DNA of 64,000 nt from positions 14,054,087 to 14,118,086 of the forward strand of contig CM040447.1 in the NCBI GenBank assembly GCA_022749755.1, written 5' to 3'. Origin of the DNA: Azadirachta indica (lineage: Eukaryota; Streptophyta; Magnoliopsida; Sapindales; Meliaceae). Of this stretch, positions 25,246 to 39,540 are shown in pieces (position 1 is the first letter of the stretch; each line of letters begins with the position of its first letter). Both the position numbers and the translations under genes were made by a program. A model generated the notes under the pieces. The model did no database searches, was not told where the DNA came from, and was given only the letters and a program-made list of their open reading frames with translations.

Positions 25246-25728
25246 ATGGCGTTTTGCAAAATTTCAGTGGCTCTTATTCTTTGCCTCATAGTGGGACTCG
25301 CCCACGCAGAGGACTCAAAGAAAGAATTCCTCGACGCCCACAACAGCGCTCGAGCGGAAGAAGGCGTTGAGCCTCTGGTTTGGGACGAGAAAGTAGCATC
25401 CTACGCGCGAGACTACGCTGAGCAACGCCAGGGCGATTGCCATCTTCAGCATTCTGAGGGCCCCTACGGGGAGAACATTGCATGGAGCAGTCATGAGGAC
25501 CTTCCGGAGAAAGATGCTGTGAAGATGTGGGTTGATGAGAAGGCTGGCTACGATTACGGGACTGGTTCATGCGTGCAAGGCAAGATGTGTGACCATTATA
25601 CTCAGATTGTTTGGAGAGATTCAAGAAAGCTAGGGTGTGCCAAGGTTCAGTGTAGCAACGAGGGAGGAACCTTTGTTACCTGCAACTATGAACCTGCAGG
25701 CAACATTCAGGGTGAGAAGCCTTACTAG
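25246..25728 (+). CDS. Pathogenesis-related protein 1 (PR-1), secreted CAP-domain protein
   Basis: The gene is intronless and encodes 160 aa. PR-1 proteins are secreted to the apoplast during defence and bind sterols. The signal peptide is clear: MAFCKISVALILCLIVGLAHA with cleavage expected after Ala21. The mature CAP domain has HNSAR, GENIAW, HYTQIVW and CNYEPAGN, and six cysteines suited to three disulfides. The last eleven residues, PAGNIQGEKPY, after CNYE match the CAPE defence-peptide pattern (CNYx then PxGNxxxxxPY). The mature protein has clearly more Asp/Glu than Lys/Arg, so it is of the acidic type. I chose ATG 25246; the frame runs upstream to a TTG but has no earlier ATG. A TATA box sits at 25130 and a W-box core at 25082. 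Related repeats flank the gene. Confidence 0.95.
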   Translation: MAFCKISVALILCLIVGLAHAEDSKKEFLDAHNSARAEEGVEPLVWDEKVASYARDYAEQRQGDCHLQHSEGPYGENIAWSSHEDLPEKDAVKMWVDEKAGYDYGTGSCVQGKMCDHYTQIVWRDSRKLGCAKVQCSNEGGTFVTCNYEPAGNIQGEKPY

Positions 25729-26149
25729 AAGATTAATTGAATGAAATTCAGATGGAAATTAATTAATTTGATTCTCTCTTTAATTCCTTTATGTGTTATT
25801 GAAGTGATTATTAATTCTTGTTTATTGAGAGGAGTGGAGTTGGAAATCCTCGTACACGCATATTATGAATGAATTCCTGATGAAGTTATTGCAATCAATA
25901 CGCTTCTTTATTTAATTAATTCATTAAAATTGTTTTTTTTTGTGTCTTTTTGAAAAAAAAAAAAGAAAGACGCAAAATAAATAGCTGTTAGTAATTTTAA
26001 GTAGGGTTTTAGTTCTTTAATTTGATGGCTATTGAACAAATTAGGCCGATAAATCTTCAATATGCTAGCAAGTGTAGAAAGTTGGTGATGATGATGAGAA
26101 CACCAGATTACGTGCCTTTTTGGTTTGTCTTTCTTCTAATTAGCTAAAA

Positions 26150-26487
26150 ATGCTCTTTAATGCTAAAAGTTTTTTTTTCCAAAATTTTTAACGTGCTTAA
26201 AAAAGTTATATTATTCTGCGGAAAGAAATTCAAAATTTATGTTTCTAGTAAATAAAATTTTTTAAATTTTTTAAAAAAATAAAATTATTTAAACTACCAT
26301 TATTTTATTTTAAAAAATTATATTATTATTTTAAAATAGAACATTAATATATAATTTATTTATTAAAATAATTATTTAATTTTTTAAAAAAATTTATTTG
26401 TGATAGTTAAATAATTAATAGAAGTTAAACTAATAAAAAGTTTATTTTAAAAATATCTGCTTAAAAAGTTATACCAAATAAACCTTA
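26150..26487 (+). mobile_element. MITE-like repeat, copy B (downstream of PR-1)
   Basis: The core at 26,277-26,420 (CCATTATTTTATTTTAAAAA, then TTATTTGTGATAGTTAAAT) parallels copy A upstream of PR-1. It ends AAAAGTTATACCAAATAAAC, whose reverse complement resembles the start of copy A. Confidence 0.5.
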
Positions 26488-29400
26488 CACATATCTTATA
26501 ATTGTTAAAAAAATAAACGTATTTTAAATAAAATATAATATTTACATCAATTTTTTCCTTTTAATATTTCACTATTTATTTGCGAATTATTATTAAATTA
26601 AATAAAGATTTACTAATATTTTTCCTTTCTATACTTAATTGATAATTGGCTTATTTGAGTTTTCTTTATTATACCTTAGGGAAGACAGAGTAATGTGTTA
26701 TCCTATGAGGTATAAATACTCATAGACTGGGATAACGTTAATTTGATTAATAATGAAATCAATAAGGTCACTGAATTTTGGACCTACATATATTATTTGC
26801 TTGTAACACAATCGGTTGACACTACACCCTTCAGCTAAGATGAGAAAATAATGCACATGAACTTGAAAGTTCTGAAGAGTCTATTACCCCAAAAATGCAA
26901 GATAGTAATAATTAGTTAATTAAAAGCCTGTTTAGCGTACAAATGGAATTATTCAAATAAATCTTATGTATGTGTATGTGCTTGTGTGTTATATAAATTA
27001 TTTATAATATATTAATTATATAATAATTATATGTATTAATTAAATTCAATGTGAATAGTTAAAAATATTTAGATGTAATAATATAAAAAATTATATAAAA
27101 TTAAGCCACGGTTGTATATATATAAAACAAAATTTAAATATAAAATCATTATCAATTATCAAATTAGAAGATAATATAATTTAATCATTTGAACTATCCG
27201 ATACTTGTAACGACCGATGATAAAGTGAACCATGATTGATGTCAATTCGAGGATGATTAACGATAATGGCACGCCCAAGTGTATAATGATTGTGGCCAAA
27301 ATTGAAAGAACTCCAGTAGCTAATCAAAGATGTGAATTAAATCTCCATCACATAAGCTCTATTTGCTATTAAGCTATTGTGATTAAAAAATTCGTCATAA
27401 TAATTGTAATTTTAAATTTTAAAATTATTCAATAAGACCATAAAATTTAAACAAAATTTTAAATTTATTCTCAAATATATATCATACATCATTGTTAATT
27501 TTATTAGTTATAAATTAGTGGTTACGAATTAATCACAGTTTTTCTTTTTTAGAACGTTGTTTAGAAACATGTAGAGCAATGTATTACGCATAATTCCAAT
27601 TTGGACAAGGAAAAATAGTAAGCCAAAAATTAAAGAAATTGATTATGATCTAATACAAAATTCTAAAATCACAAATTTAGTGTATTTATTTATATACATC
27701 ATAATCACTTTAGTTAAATGTGAAAATATTATTACAATTTTTCTTAAAAAATTAGTAATAGTTTTATAGAATACAATAATTTTGAATATTTTGTAGATAA
27801 TGATGCTACTTTCACTCCTTTAAAATGCCACATTTTTTATTTACAATTTTAATTTTAATTAAAATTATATAAAAAAAAAGATATGTAAAATTAAGTTCAT
27901 ATATTTTAATTTATATTAAATATTATTTATACCTAATCTTATATACATATATATATATAATATTTTATTACTACTTCTAAGATTTTTTAATTTTTCTTAA
28001 ATTCAATGCATAATTTAAAAATATATATAACAAACTATTTGAGATATAGGACTGATTTTAAAAAAAAAAAACAAAAAACATGACAAGAAAAAAATGTAGA
28101 ATATTTTTAACAAAAATGGACACATGTTGAGGATTGACTGAATAAATAATAAAAATAAAATAGTCTTAAAGGTATTAGTGGCATAAAAATAATAAGATTA
28201 AAGAAGGTTATCCTTTTTCCACAATTAAGGTTTGAAAGAAAATACATTTTTAATTTATTGATGTATAAGTTTCCTTTAATAATTATTTGTAATAAAATAG
28301 TAATTTATTAATAATAGTGAATCTTACCACAAAAGTTTTTTTTTTAAAAAAAAAATTATAAAATTGTATGGTATATAAATATCCTAAATTTACCTACACG
28401 TTCCGGCGAAAGTGATCTCAGTGTGCCTGCGTATCACGACGAAAGAAACTATAAAGAAGGAGATTCTTTTTTTTTATTATCGCGAAACAAAGACGTAAAA
28501 TCGTTATTTGGGAACTAATCCAAGAAAATGCTCATCCCCCTTTTGTTGACCATAACATCTATGTTTATCTTTTTTTTTTTTTTTTAATTGAATACATTGA
28601 AAGCAAGTTACTTGATAGATGATCCCTTGAGAATAGTGGGATTAAAATAATCCAAATCTTTCTAATTACTTCCTTCCTTATTTTTATCGGAGAGAAAATT
28701 TTTTAGAGAAAAAATGTAGAATTTTAATGTTTTTTTCAGTTTTATTTTTAGTCAATCGTTTTAACAAAAGAGTAGGCTAAGTTTAATTGAAATTCAACTA
28801 ATAAACCAATCCAGATTTCAGTTTTATTTTTTTTAAAATCACAAATTAAAACTAGATATAAAGACGAAAAGTGAAACATAGGATAGCAATGTATTTCGCC
28901 TCTTGTAATTGACGTTCCCCAAAGCACCCCTCTCTTTTAAAAGGATTTATAGTATATGAATTATGAAGCCCTTATAAATTCCTTCCTTTCACAGAGAATA
29001 AAACCATATTCTCCACCGCTTGTGATATATGTATATATATACACACGTAGCTAAATTCTTGTTCTTTAGTTTAAAACTCGTGAATCTAAACAAAAGTAAT
29101 GGTAATTTAATAAAAGAATATTATAGTAATTATAATAAAAATTATTCAAATTAATAAAAAATTTTATACAACTTAATACTTGAGAGTATTTTTAAAACTA
29201 GTGGTTTCTCTTTTTTCTAAATAAATATTGTGTAAATATTGAAATTGACTCAAATGGGAAAATAACTAATTAATAATTAAGAAAAGGAAAAAAAAGAAAA
29301 AACTTCGATGAATCCCATAAAAATGATGAAAATAAAGAAGAAAAAGTTTTGGGAATTGATAAATAAATAGAAAAAGCAACCCACCTGTCTTTGGTCGAGC

Positions 29401-29519
29401 ACCATGAACATGTTCATGTATGTGTAAGAAGGTGATGATAACCATCATGATGATCGATAACAACGTAGCACTGGTTTTGATTGATTTTGGTTTTGGTTTT
29501 GTTTTTGTTTCGTGTGCAT

Positions 29520-29760
29520 TTTCTTTTCAAGAAAAGGCGAACACAACACCACCCCCCAATAAAAACAAATCAAATCAATCAAACCAATCGAGCTTGCTGT
29601 GGGACCCCACCAGTATCAAATTGCCCATCTCTATCTGTCATCTCTGTCAACGGTCAATCCCCTCCACTCAATCTCAACCGTCCACGTCATTATTTCTGTT
29701 CTACATTCTGTTACTCATCTTCTTCTCCTCGTAATGTGAATAGCTTTTGTAATCTTCTGA
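29520..29760. other. Pyrimidine-rich, GC-richer island without a gene
   Basis: This stretch is rich in CCA, TCA and CTC triplets and contains CCGTCCACGTCATT with an ACGT core. It looks like plant promoter/leader DNA, but no coding region follows within 1.3 kb. It could be a relic promoter, a non-coding transcript start, or a remote element of the SnRK2 gene. Confidence 0.3.
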
Positions 29761-30892
29761 CCTAAAACCACATACCCAATCTCACTCTCATACTATCAGT
29801 CATATCAATGTCATTTGTAATTGTACCTGACCACAACAACACTAATATCTCCTATTTCATTTCTTTCACTCAAAATAAAATAAAATAAATTACTTTATAA
29901 TATAACATTAAATTACTATATACTAATAGGTATTATTAATATTTCTGGAAATCGCTCAATAGGCATTACTAATTTTTCTGGGCATAGCTGGGAGGTTGGC
30001 TTAACGCTGCCTAATTATTTTAAATTCGACTAACAGCACCGACTAAAAATTTTTTTTTTTTGCTTAATTTTTATACGAAGTAATTTGAACAATTTAGCTT
30101 AAATTATTATTTATTTAAGTATCATAAAAAATGAGATTTTTTTTTTATAATTTAATGTGTATACTTTAAAATTTCAGATAAATTGTATTCTAAAGAGAAT
30201 TTTATATTTGAACCACTTAGCAACAACACTTATATTTTTTATTTAAATTGACAAATTATAAAATTATTAATTATACTACAGTACTAAATAATATTTTATA
30301 ACTTTAAATTATAATTATTGAGGTGTATTGATCAATGAATTAAATTTTGTACTTAATTTAAGGATTTATATTAAAAATCTAAATGAATAAATCTGAATTT
30401 ATGTATTTAAATAATTTTTAATTATATTATTTATTTTTTATTTATCTTTTTTGAACTATTGAATATAAGTATCTAAAAATTAATAATTTTATTTACAATA
30501 TCTTTATAAATTATTAAGGTAAATTTTATATATGTTAAAAAATAAATAAAATTTATAAGAATATTTTAAATTTAAAAGATCTCATCTTATTGGTAGACCA
30601 ATTTTAATTTACTATAATGAAAAAGATATCCATAAATCATGAGCACTTCAAGAGACAAAGAAAATGTCAAACTTAATAAATTAATAAAACAATTATTATT
30701 TAAAAAAAAAAAAAGAAAAAAGAGATTAAGCATTTGACATTTAATTCACATTATATTTTTGTTTTCAGAAACATGCAAGTGAAAGTGGAGCGAGTAAGTC
30801 GTGTTGTCTAAACGAGAGGATAAGATATAAAAGTATCACGTCGGTCGCAACTTGTTCAGTCGCGCTTCAAACTCCAACCTCTCATTTGCCGC

Positions 30893-30898
30893 CACGTG
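30893..30898. promoter_or_regulatory. G-box/ABRE upstream of the SnRK2 gene
   Basis: GCCACGTGTA contains CACGTG and the ABRE core ACGTG. It lies 218 bp before the start codon. Confidence 0.5.
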
Positions 30899-31115
30899 TA
30901 ATGTCTGCTATTCTTTGTCTTCGTTGACACCAGGCTTTGCCTTCTTTGATCGAGAGCCCCCTCAAACTCTTGCAGCTTTTCCATTCGTGGCTATCAAAAC
31001 TATCGAGCGAGAGAGATTCTTAACGCAAATTAAACCACTATACGGAACAGCTAGCTAGCAGATAAATTTATTAGTTCACAAATTTCAAGCTAATCGTTTT
31101 TTCAAGTTACAGGAA

Positions 31116-33000
31116 ATGGACAGGTATGAGATTCTCAAAGATATTGGCTCAGGAAACTTTGGTGTTGCCAAGCTTGTCAGAGATAAATGGAGTGGTGAGC
31201 TCTATGCTGTTAAGTACATCGAAAGAGGCCTCAAGGTAATTGAATCCTTATATCTTTCTCTTTTGATCTTCTGTTGTTTTTCCTGTTTTCTTATCTGGGT
31301 TCTTTTTGTTTTTCCTGTTGGGTTGATTTCTATGCAGATTGATGAACATGTACAGAGGGAGATTATGAACCACAGAGCCTTGAAACATCCCAATATAATA
31401 AGATTTAAGGAAGTATGTATGTTGCTTTGTAGAGTACGCTTTTTATTGTTTCCTTCCCAAATTAGAAAGAATATTTTTCAGAGAATCTTCAGCCTTTTCC
31501 TTTTTTGCTGTGAGCCTGGGAACATAAATAACATGATTCAGAAACCATATTCTTTCGATTTTCAAGACCTTTCTATCTGATAGCATTTTTGTTTTCACTG
31601 TTTCATTAATTTGCAGGTCTTTCTAACACCTACTCATTTAGCCATTGTTATGGAATACGCAGCTGGGGGAGAGCTTTTCGAAAGGATATGTAATGCTGGA
31701 AGATTCAGCGAGGATGAGGTACATAAATGAAACCTGTTTCTTGATCAAGTTCTAGCAATTTGATCTGCAGAAATTTTAATTTCTCATTTTTGTTTGTTTG
31801 TTTATGTCAGGCAAGATATTTCTTTCAGCAGCTAATATCAGGAGTTAGCTACTGTCATTCAATGGTATAAAATCCATATAAACTTGAAGTTTTGGAAGTT
31901 TTGTTTTCGATTAGGGAACTGAAATCTTTATTTTTTGGAAATATTGAAAGTGTTTTATTTGTTTTTGTTGTAGCAAATTTGTCACAGAGATCTTAAGCTG
32001 GAAAATACACTGTTGGATGGCAGCACAGCTCCACGTCTCAAAATATGTGACTTTGGTTATTCCAAGGTAAGTATTGTATACGATCTCATCCCCCATTTTT
32101 CTAAATTTATTCTTCAAATCAAAGTCAACTTGACTATAAAATAATATTTTTTAGTAATTTTTTTTTGTTTTTATATAGTTAATGCAATGAAATTGGAAGT
32201 TTTCCATTAAAGATTTTTTTATTTTTACTATATTTTTTAACGATTTTGCGTCTTCTTTTTAAGCACTACCAACCTAGTCTTAATTAATGATAAAATAATG
32301 TTAAACATACAAACTATTTAAACAAATTACAATATATAAATTGATATTATATGAGAGTATTAATGGATGAAACTATAAAATTAATGTAATTAATAAAAAT
32401 AAATAATATAAATTATGTGACAACTAGTATTATTAGGGTGATAATTCGAGTTAGTGTGTTGATAAAATAAAAGATATAATATATTTTAAGTTAACTTATA
32501 CTCGACGCATTTAATAATTATATATCAAAAATTGAAATTTTAACTCAATTGAGTGATTAAACAAGTTATAATCGTGTCATTTACTTACCATTTTTTTTGT
32601 TATATATTTTAATATATATTCTAAAATATTTACAATCCTACTTAGTAAAATTTTAATAAATTTTATTCTAAATAAAATTGAACACGTTTAAAAAATATAA
32701 AATATCTATCTAATATATATAATATAATAGTATTACATGATTATTTAAACATTTAATAGTATTATAAACAAATTTGTGTATCAAAATCTTTAAATTTAAA
32801 TTCAACTCAATTATTAATTTTGTTATATATTTGTTACTCATTTATTTCTCATGTCATCTTAAATCAATGTAAATCGATTAATTTCGTACTATATTCATTG
32901 CAAGTTAATACATCGTATAAAAAATTATCACCTTAAATATTATTATTACATATTAAAAATATAATTAATTTATATTAGTAATAAAAATTTGTAACACTAA

Positions 33001-33043
<43 letters not shown>

Positions 33044-34456
33044 AGTTTCATTGAAAATCGATCGTTAGTGCGAATCTAGCTACTTAATTGCTAGCTGAAA
33101 CTTCACATAAATTACAGTCCTCGGTGTTGCACTCGCAACCCAAATCAACAGTGGGCACGCCAGCCTACATTGCTCCCGAGGTCTTGTCGAGAAAAGAATA
33201 CGATGGGAAGGTAATATTTTTTTATTATCCAGTTTGTTTATCCTTAATTAATTAATTAATATTTATTTCATCATATTATATAATAATGTTATATAACCCA
33301 CAATGAGTTTGGCCACCTGTATCCAATGCATGATCCGTATTTAATTAAAATTAATAGTTGAGAAAACACTATATTATATGATGTAGATTGCAGACGTATG
33401 GTCTTGTGGGGTGACGTTGTATGTGATGTTGGTTGGGGCTTATCCCTTTGAAGACGCAGAGGACCCCAGAAATTTCAGAAAAACAATTCAGGTAATAAAT
33501 TGTAAATTTAATTTAATTAATTTACTCATCTGTTACTTTGATTTTATGGTTTAATTAATTAATAGAAAATTAAATTATAATTCTGGTGGCCTATCACAGC
33601 GGATTCTGAGTGTCCACTACTCTATCCCAGATTACGTTAGGGTTTCCATGGAATGTAGGCATCTTCTCTCTCGGATTTTTGTTGCTGATCCAGAAAAGGT
33701 AAGTCTGTCTTATCTAATATTTCCTTAATCCCTTCCTGATTTTATAAAAGTTCTATACTAATATATTTTAATTAAAATTAATTAATCATAAATAGAGGTG
33801 TCAATCCGCTGAATTCAAGTCTATTTGTGATTTGCATTGTGCTTGACTTTTAAAATATCAGCATGATATAGTTTATAAGCCTATTATATTCGTAATGCGT
33901 TGGATTGTATTTCAACTTTTCTTATTTTAAATTAATAGAAAATTTTAATATTTTAAGTAATTATTCATACTTAGGTATCAATTTAGGTGTTGCTTTATTG
34001 AATTTTTATTCAAATTTATATAAATTCATGTGTCGTATGGATCCATTATCTTAATTTTGTACGAAACTTGTGCTACGTCGAATTCACCGAACCTATTTAC
34101 TACTTTTACTTGAGTAGTTATGGATAAAGAATTCATGTTATACTTTTGACATTATTAATAAATGAATTTTGCAGAGAATAACAATACCGGAAATAAAGCA
34201 GCATCCATGGTTCTCGAAGAACTTGCCAATAGAATTCATGGAGGAAGAGTTGAAGAGCGAAGAAGAAGATGAAGAGAACGAATCTCAAAGCGTGGAAGAA
34301 ATAATAACTATAATTCAAGAGGCAAGAAAGCCAGCAGAGCAGGGTCCCAAAGTTGGTGGGCTGTTTATGGATGGAAGCATGGATCTTGATGATTTAGAAG
34401 CCGATACTGACGTTGATGATATTGAGACCAGCGGTGATTTTGTCTGTGCTTTATAA
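31116..34456 (+). CDS. SnRK2 serine/threonine protein kinase (ABA/osmotic stress signalling)
   Basis: SnRK2 kinases phosphorylate bZIP factors, channels and other targets under osmotic stress or ABA. Nine exons (31116-31235, 31338-31412, 31617-31718, 31811-31864, 31974-32066, 33118-33210, 33387-33491, 33600-33698, 34175-34456) join in frame to 340 aa; nine exons is usual for SnRK2. Visible motifs: glycine loop [16 protein letters not shown]-type lysine in YAVKYIE, catalytic [14 protein letters not shown], and activation loop [20 protein letters not shown] with the regulatory serines. The SnRK2 box follows the kinase domain ([12 protein letters not shown]). The acidic tail ends [15 protein letters not shown]. 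That tail lacks the long Glu run of subclass I, and I place it in subclass II (SnRK2.7/2.8, rice SAPK1/2) with moderate certainty; subclass III is the alternative. Intron 5 is unusually long and repeat-bearing. Confidence 0.94.
33001..33042. repeat. (TTA)n microsatellite in SnRK2 intron 5
   Basis: About 14 units of ATT/TTA, close to the acceptor of the 1.05-kb intron 5 (32067-33117). Confidence 0.95.
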
Positions 34457-34588
34457 TCGACGACTACGATCGTCTAATTGAATATGATTTTACTGCATCT
34501 GCACGTATGCTAGCACACCTTTGCAATTTCATCCCAAATTAGTGTTTTTTATTTGTAGGTTGTGGTCAAATTTGGTGATTATCTGTAA

Positions 34589-34634
<46 letters not shown>

Positions 34635-37305
34635 TCTTCTAACTTGTAAAATTTTCTGTTATAAAGGGATTTCAATAGGAGCAAGGATTTGATTGTCTTT
34701 AGCCTACAAATTAGGGACCTTCTAAGAATTATTTAAATTTTTTTAATCCATCAAAAAAATTGAAAAAAAAAATAACATTAAAAAAATCATTTAAATTAAA
34801 TAGATACTAGTTGCTTTTCATCTGGTCGATTTTATTAAGAGAATAGTTCTCGTGCTTGATAATCTGTGTAGGATTGATCGATATTGCTATGTTTGTACAT
34901 AGTTTTGTAGACCTTATTATTGATTTACTCCATCAATTAACATGTTCAAAATTTTGAAATACAACAAAATTTTCACATATGATGACTCACATTTGATTAT
35001 TTAGAAATAAAATTTTGAGTAATTAAACTTAATGTGTACCGCTTAATATTTCTTAACTATTCACCCTGACGGAACTATAATAAAAATAGTAAAATACAAT
35101 CAAAATCCTAAAATTTTTCATAATATAAAATTACAAATAATTTTAAAAAATGAAAATAAAGTTTAATTAAAAAAAATTAAAAAAAAATAGCTGTGTCTAT
35201 CCTTATGGCCGCGGGATCATAGGTGGAATGCTCTTCCTCTATGGATTCCACTAAAGTAATATATTATAGGAAAGGGAAGTACAATTAGTGAACAAGCTGG
35301 AAAACCTAGTGCTAAGTGGCGTATGGAGTCAAATCCTTTTTTTTTTATTATTTAATATTGCAAAATTATATTTATAATTTATAGAATTAAAAATTGAGAA
35401 AACTGTAAATCAGACATCGCCTTGCGAAAGTCTGTACTTAATTTTGATGAAAAGTCACATAAAATCTAATCTTAACGAAAATCTATCCCTCCGAACTCAA
35501 GTCCTTCTCTCAAAGCAAATACTCTACGGCTAAACTGTGAGCGGAAGTTGTCAATTCTGATATTATTAATAATAAAATAAATAATTTTAGTGGTTAAGTG
35601 TGTCTTTTAATTAATACTGATGTGATCGCGACTGGTTTACCCTTTAATTAATTTGTTCGTTCTGAAACCATGATGTCGTTTTCCAAAAGGGTCTTTTTCA
35701 TTTTATTTTTTAATTATAAATAATATATTATATAATATAATTAAAATAATCTTTAACGCTAGAATATGTTTTGCTTGTAGTGCGAGTCTCATGTCTCATG
35801 CGTATCTGCCACCATAAGGAACACATCAGCCCATGTTAATCCCATATTTCAGTTGCTTTCAGCTCCAACCGATGGGCTTGTTTATTATAATTTTAAAATT
35901 ATAATTATTGTAAAATAGCATTATTAAATTATTTAATATAAGTTAATTTGATGAATATTAATATTTGATCATGATTATGATCTTTCTTCACCTCCCTAAT
36001 ATTCTGATTTTATTATATGCTTTCCAAATTATTTTCACCAAAACTAGCAATTTTGATCAATCTTTCTTTTGGCACATATATCAAATAAAGGGATTAATAT
36101 AAAGAAAAATACTAATCACACAACAAAAGCATTTATATTAAAATAAAAAATTCTATAATAAAAAAAATCATAGTCATAAAAAAACGATGAGAGAAAAATT
36201 TAATGTATGAAAAATTGTTACAACCACACTTTCAATAACTTTTCCTCTCACTCACATCCTAATTACACTTAATTTCAAACAGATTTCACTTTTTCCCTTA
36301 TAATAATCTGTCTACTCAATATATTAGTGTCTAATCTCAATAGAACTAACAATTACTTTAAGAGATTAAATACTAAATCGGAATAAACTTCATTGCCAAT
36401 GAAAACTATCTATTTTCAAGAATTTCAAATTGTTCAAATTATGTAACAAGCAAACTCAACCTCTCTATATATAATGAAATAATAACTTATTTTTTATAGG
36501 AATATTATTTCTTTTTCTTTCTACAATTTAAATTTTAACTTTATTATTTTACCTTATCACTATAACAATAATTCTCCTAAAAAGACATTAACAAGAAATA
36601 CACTATAACACCTATCTTAATTTTAGAATATAAATTGTTATTGAAAAATGAGTCGTATATTAAAAAAAATAAAAGAAGGAAATTAACAGAAGAGTATTTT
36701 TACATAGTAATTAGAAGTTGAACACATAATTAATTACATTTATTTTTACCATTAAAAGTTTAAAATGTTATAAAAAAATAAAAAGTGGGTTCATATATTG
36801 TTAAATTTGTTAAGACAATAAAATTATGGTAGATCTTATCTTAGCCATTGAAATGATTCTAATTTAGTGGTCCAAATTTAATGTAAAATTTCCATCAAGA
36901 CCTCCATCATTTCATTCAAATTCATTTTATCCTTAACTATTTTTGTTACACTTCTATTGAATTCTAAATGTGTGTGAGAAAAAACATTTATTCAATAATT
37001 CAAATTAGATCATGGCATTTTAAAAAAAAAAAAAATTTGATCTTTCATTACCTCAAATCGATATTTTATAAAATAATGTAGCAAAAATGGATCGTGCCAT
37101 TTAAAATAACGATGTCTAACGTAGGCCCAAAACTGCCAATTTGGTTTTGGAGACCCAAAGTAAGAAAGCATGTATGAACCCCAAGCCCAACTCAAACTGT
37201 GTCAGCACCGTTGATTCCTATCTTGTAAACCACGTGTACGGTCAGTAGTCCAGACAACGCACTCTATTATTAATTCCACAAAACACGTAATCATTCCTCA
37301 TTCAG
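34457..37305. other. Intergenic DNA between SnRK2 and eS6 genes
   Basis: SnRK2 3'UTR probably extends to about 34,690 and includes an exceptional T42 run. The rest is AT-rich with no supportable gene. From about 37,190 the DNA becomes promoter-like for the eS6 gene, with CACGTG at 37231-37236. Confidence 0.5.
34592..34633. repeat. Poly-T tract of about 42 bases
   Basis: An uninterrupted T run lies 135 bp after the SnRK2 stop codon, probably in the 3'UTR. Confidence 0.9.
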
Positions 37306-37336
37306 TATATAAGTATGCGCAAGCCCTAAACCCTAA
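37306..37336 (+). promoter_or_regulatory. TATA box and telo-box of the ribosomal protein eS6 gene
   Basis: TATATAA lies at 37306-37312, followed at 37324-37336 by CCCTAAACCCTAA, which contains the telo-box AAACCCTAA (37328-37336). Telo-boxes near the transcription start are characteristic of plant ribosomal-protein genes. Confidence 0.75.
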
Positions 37337-37421
37337 TTTTTCAAGGAGTCGTCTGAGCAGCTTAGCCGTGCACTTTGTCGTCTGTGTCTTCGGAAATAGA
37401 CTCCATTGAACTTCGTAGAAA

Positions 37422-39540
<2,119 letters not shown>

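Larger units (their letters stand above)
25729..30892. other. Long gene-free interval between PR-1 and the SnRK2 gene
   Basis: PR-1 3'UTR probably runs to about 25,930. The rest is largely A+T-rich DNA. It holds a second MITE-like copy (26,150-26,487), many homopolymer runs, and two compositionally distinct islands (28,390-28,470 and a pyrimidine-rich one at 29,520-29,760). The frames in the second island do not resemble any protein I know. Confidence 0.5.

Noticed and set aside
25286..25624. 112-residue minus-strand frame over PR-1
   Set aside because: Antisense shadow of a well-supported gene, without domain features.
29420..29765. Two overlapping plus-strand frames in the pyrimidine-rich island
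   Set aside because: Low-complexity Ser/Pro/Asn content, no recognisable family and no splice structure.
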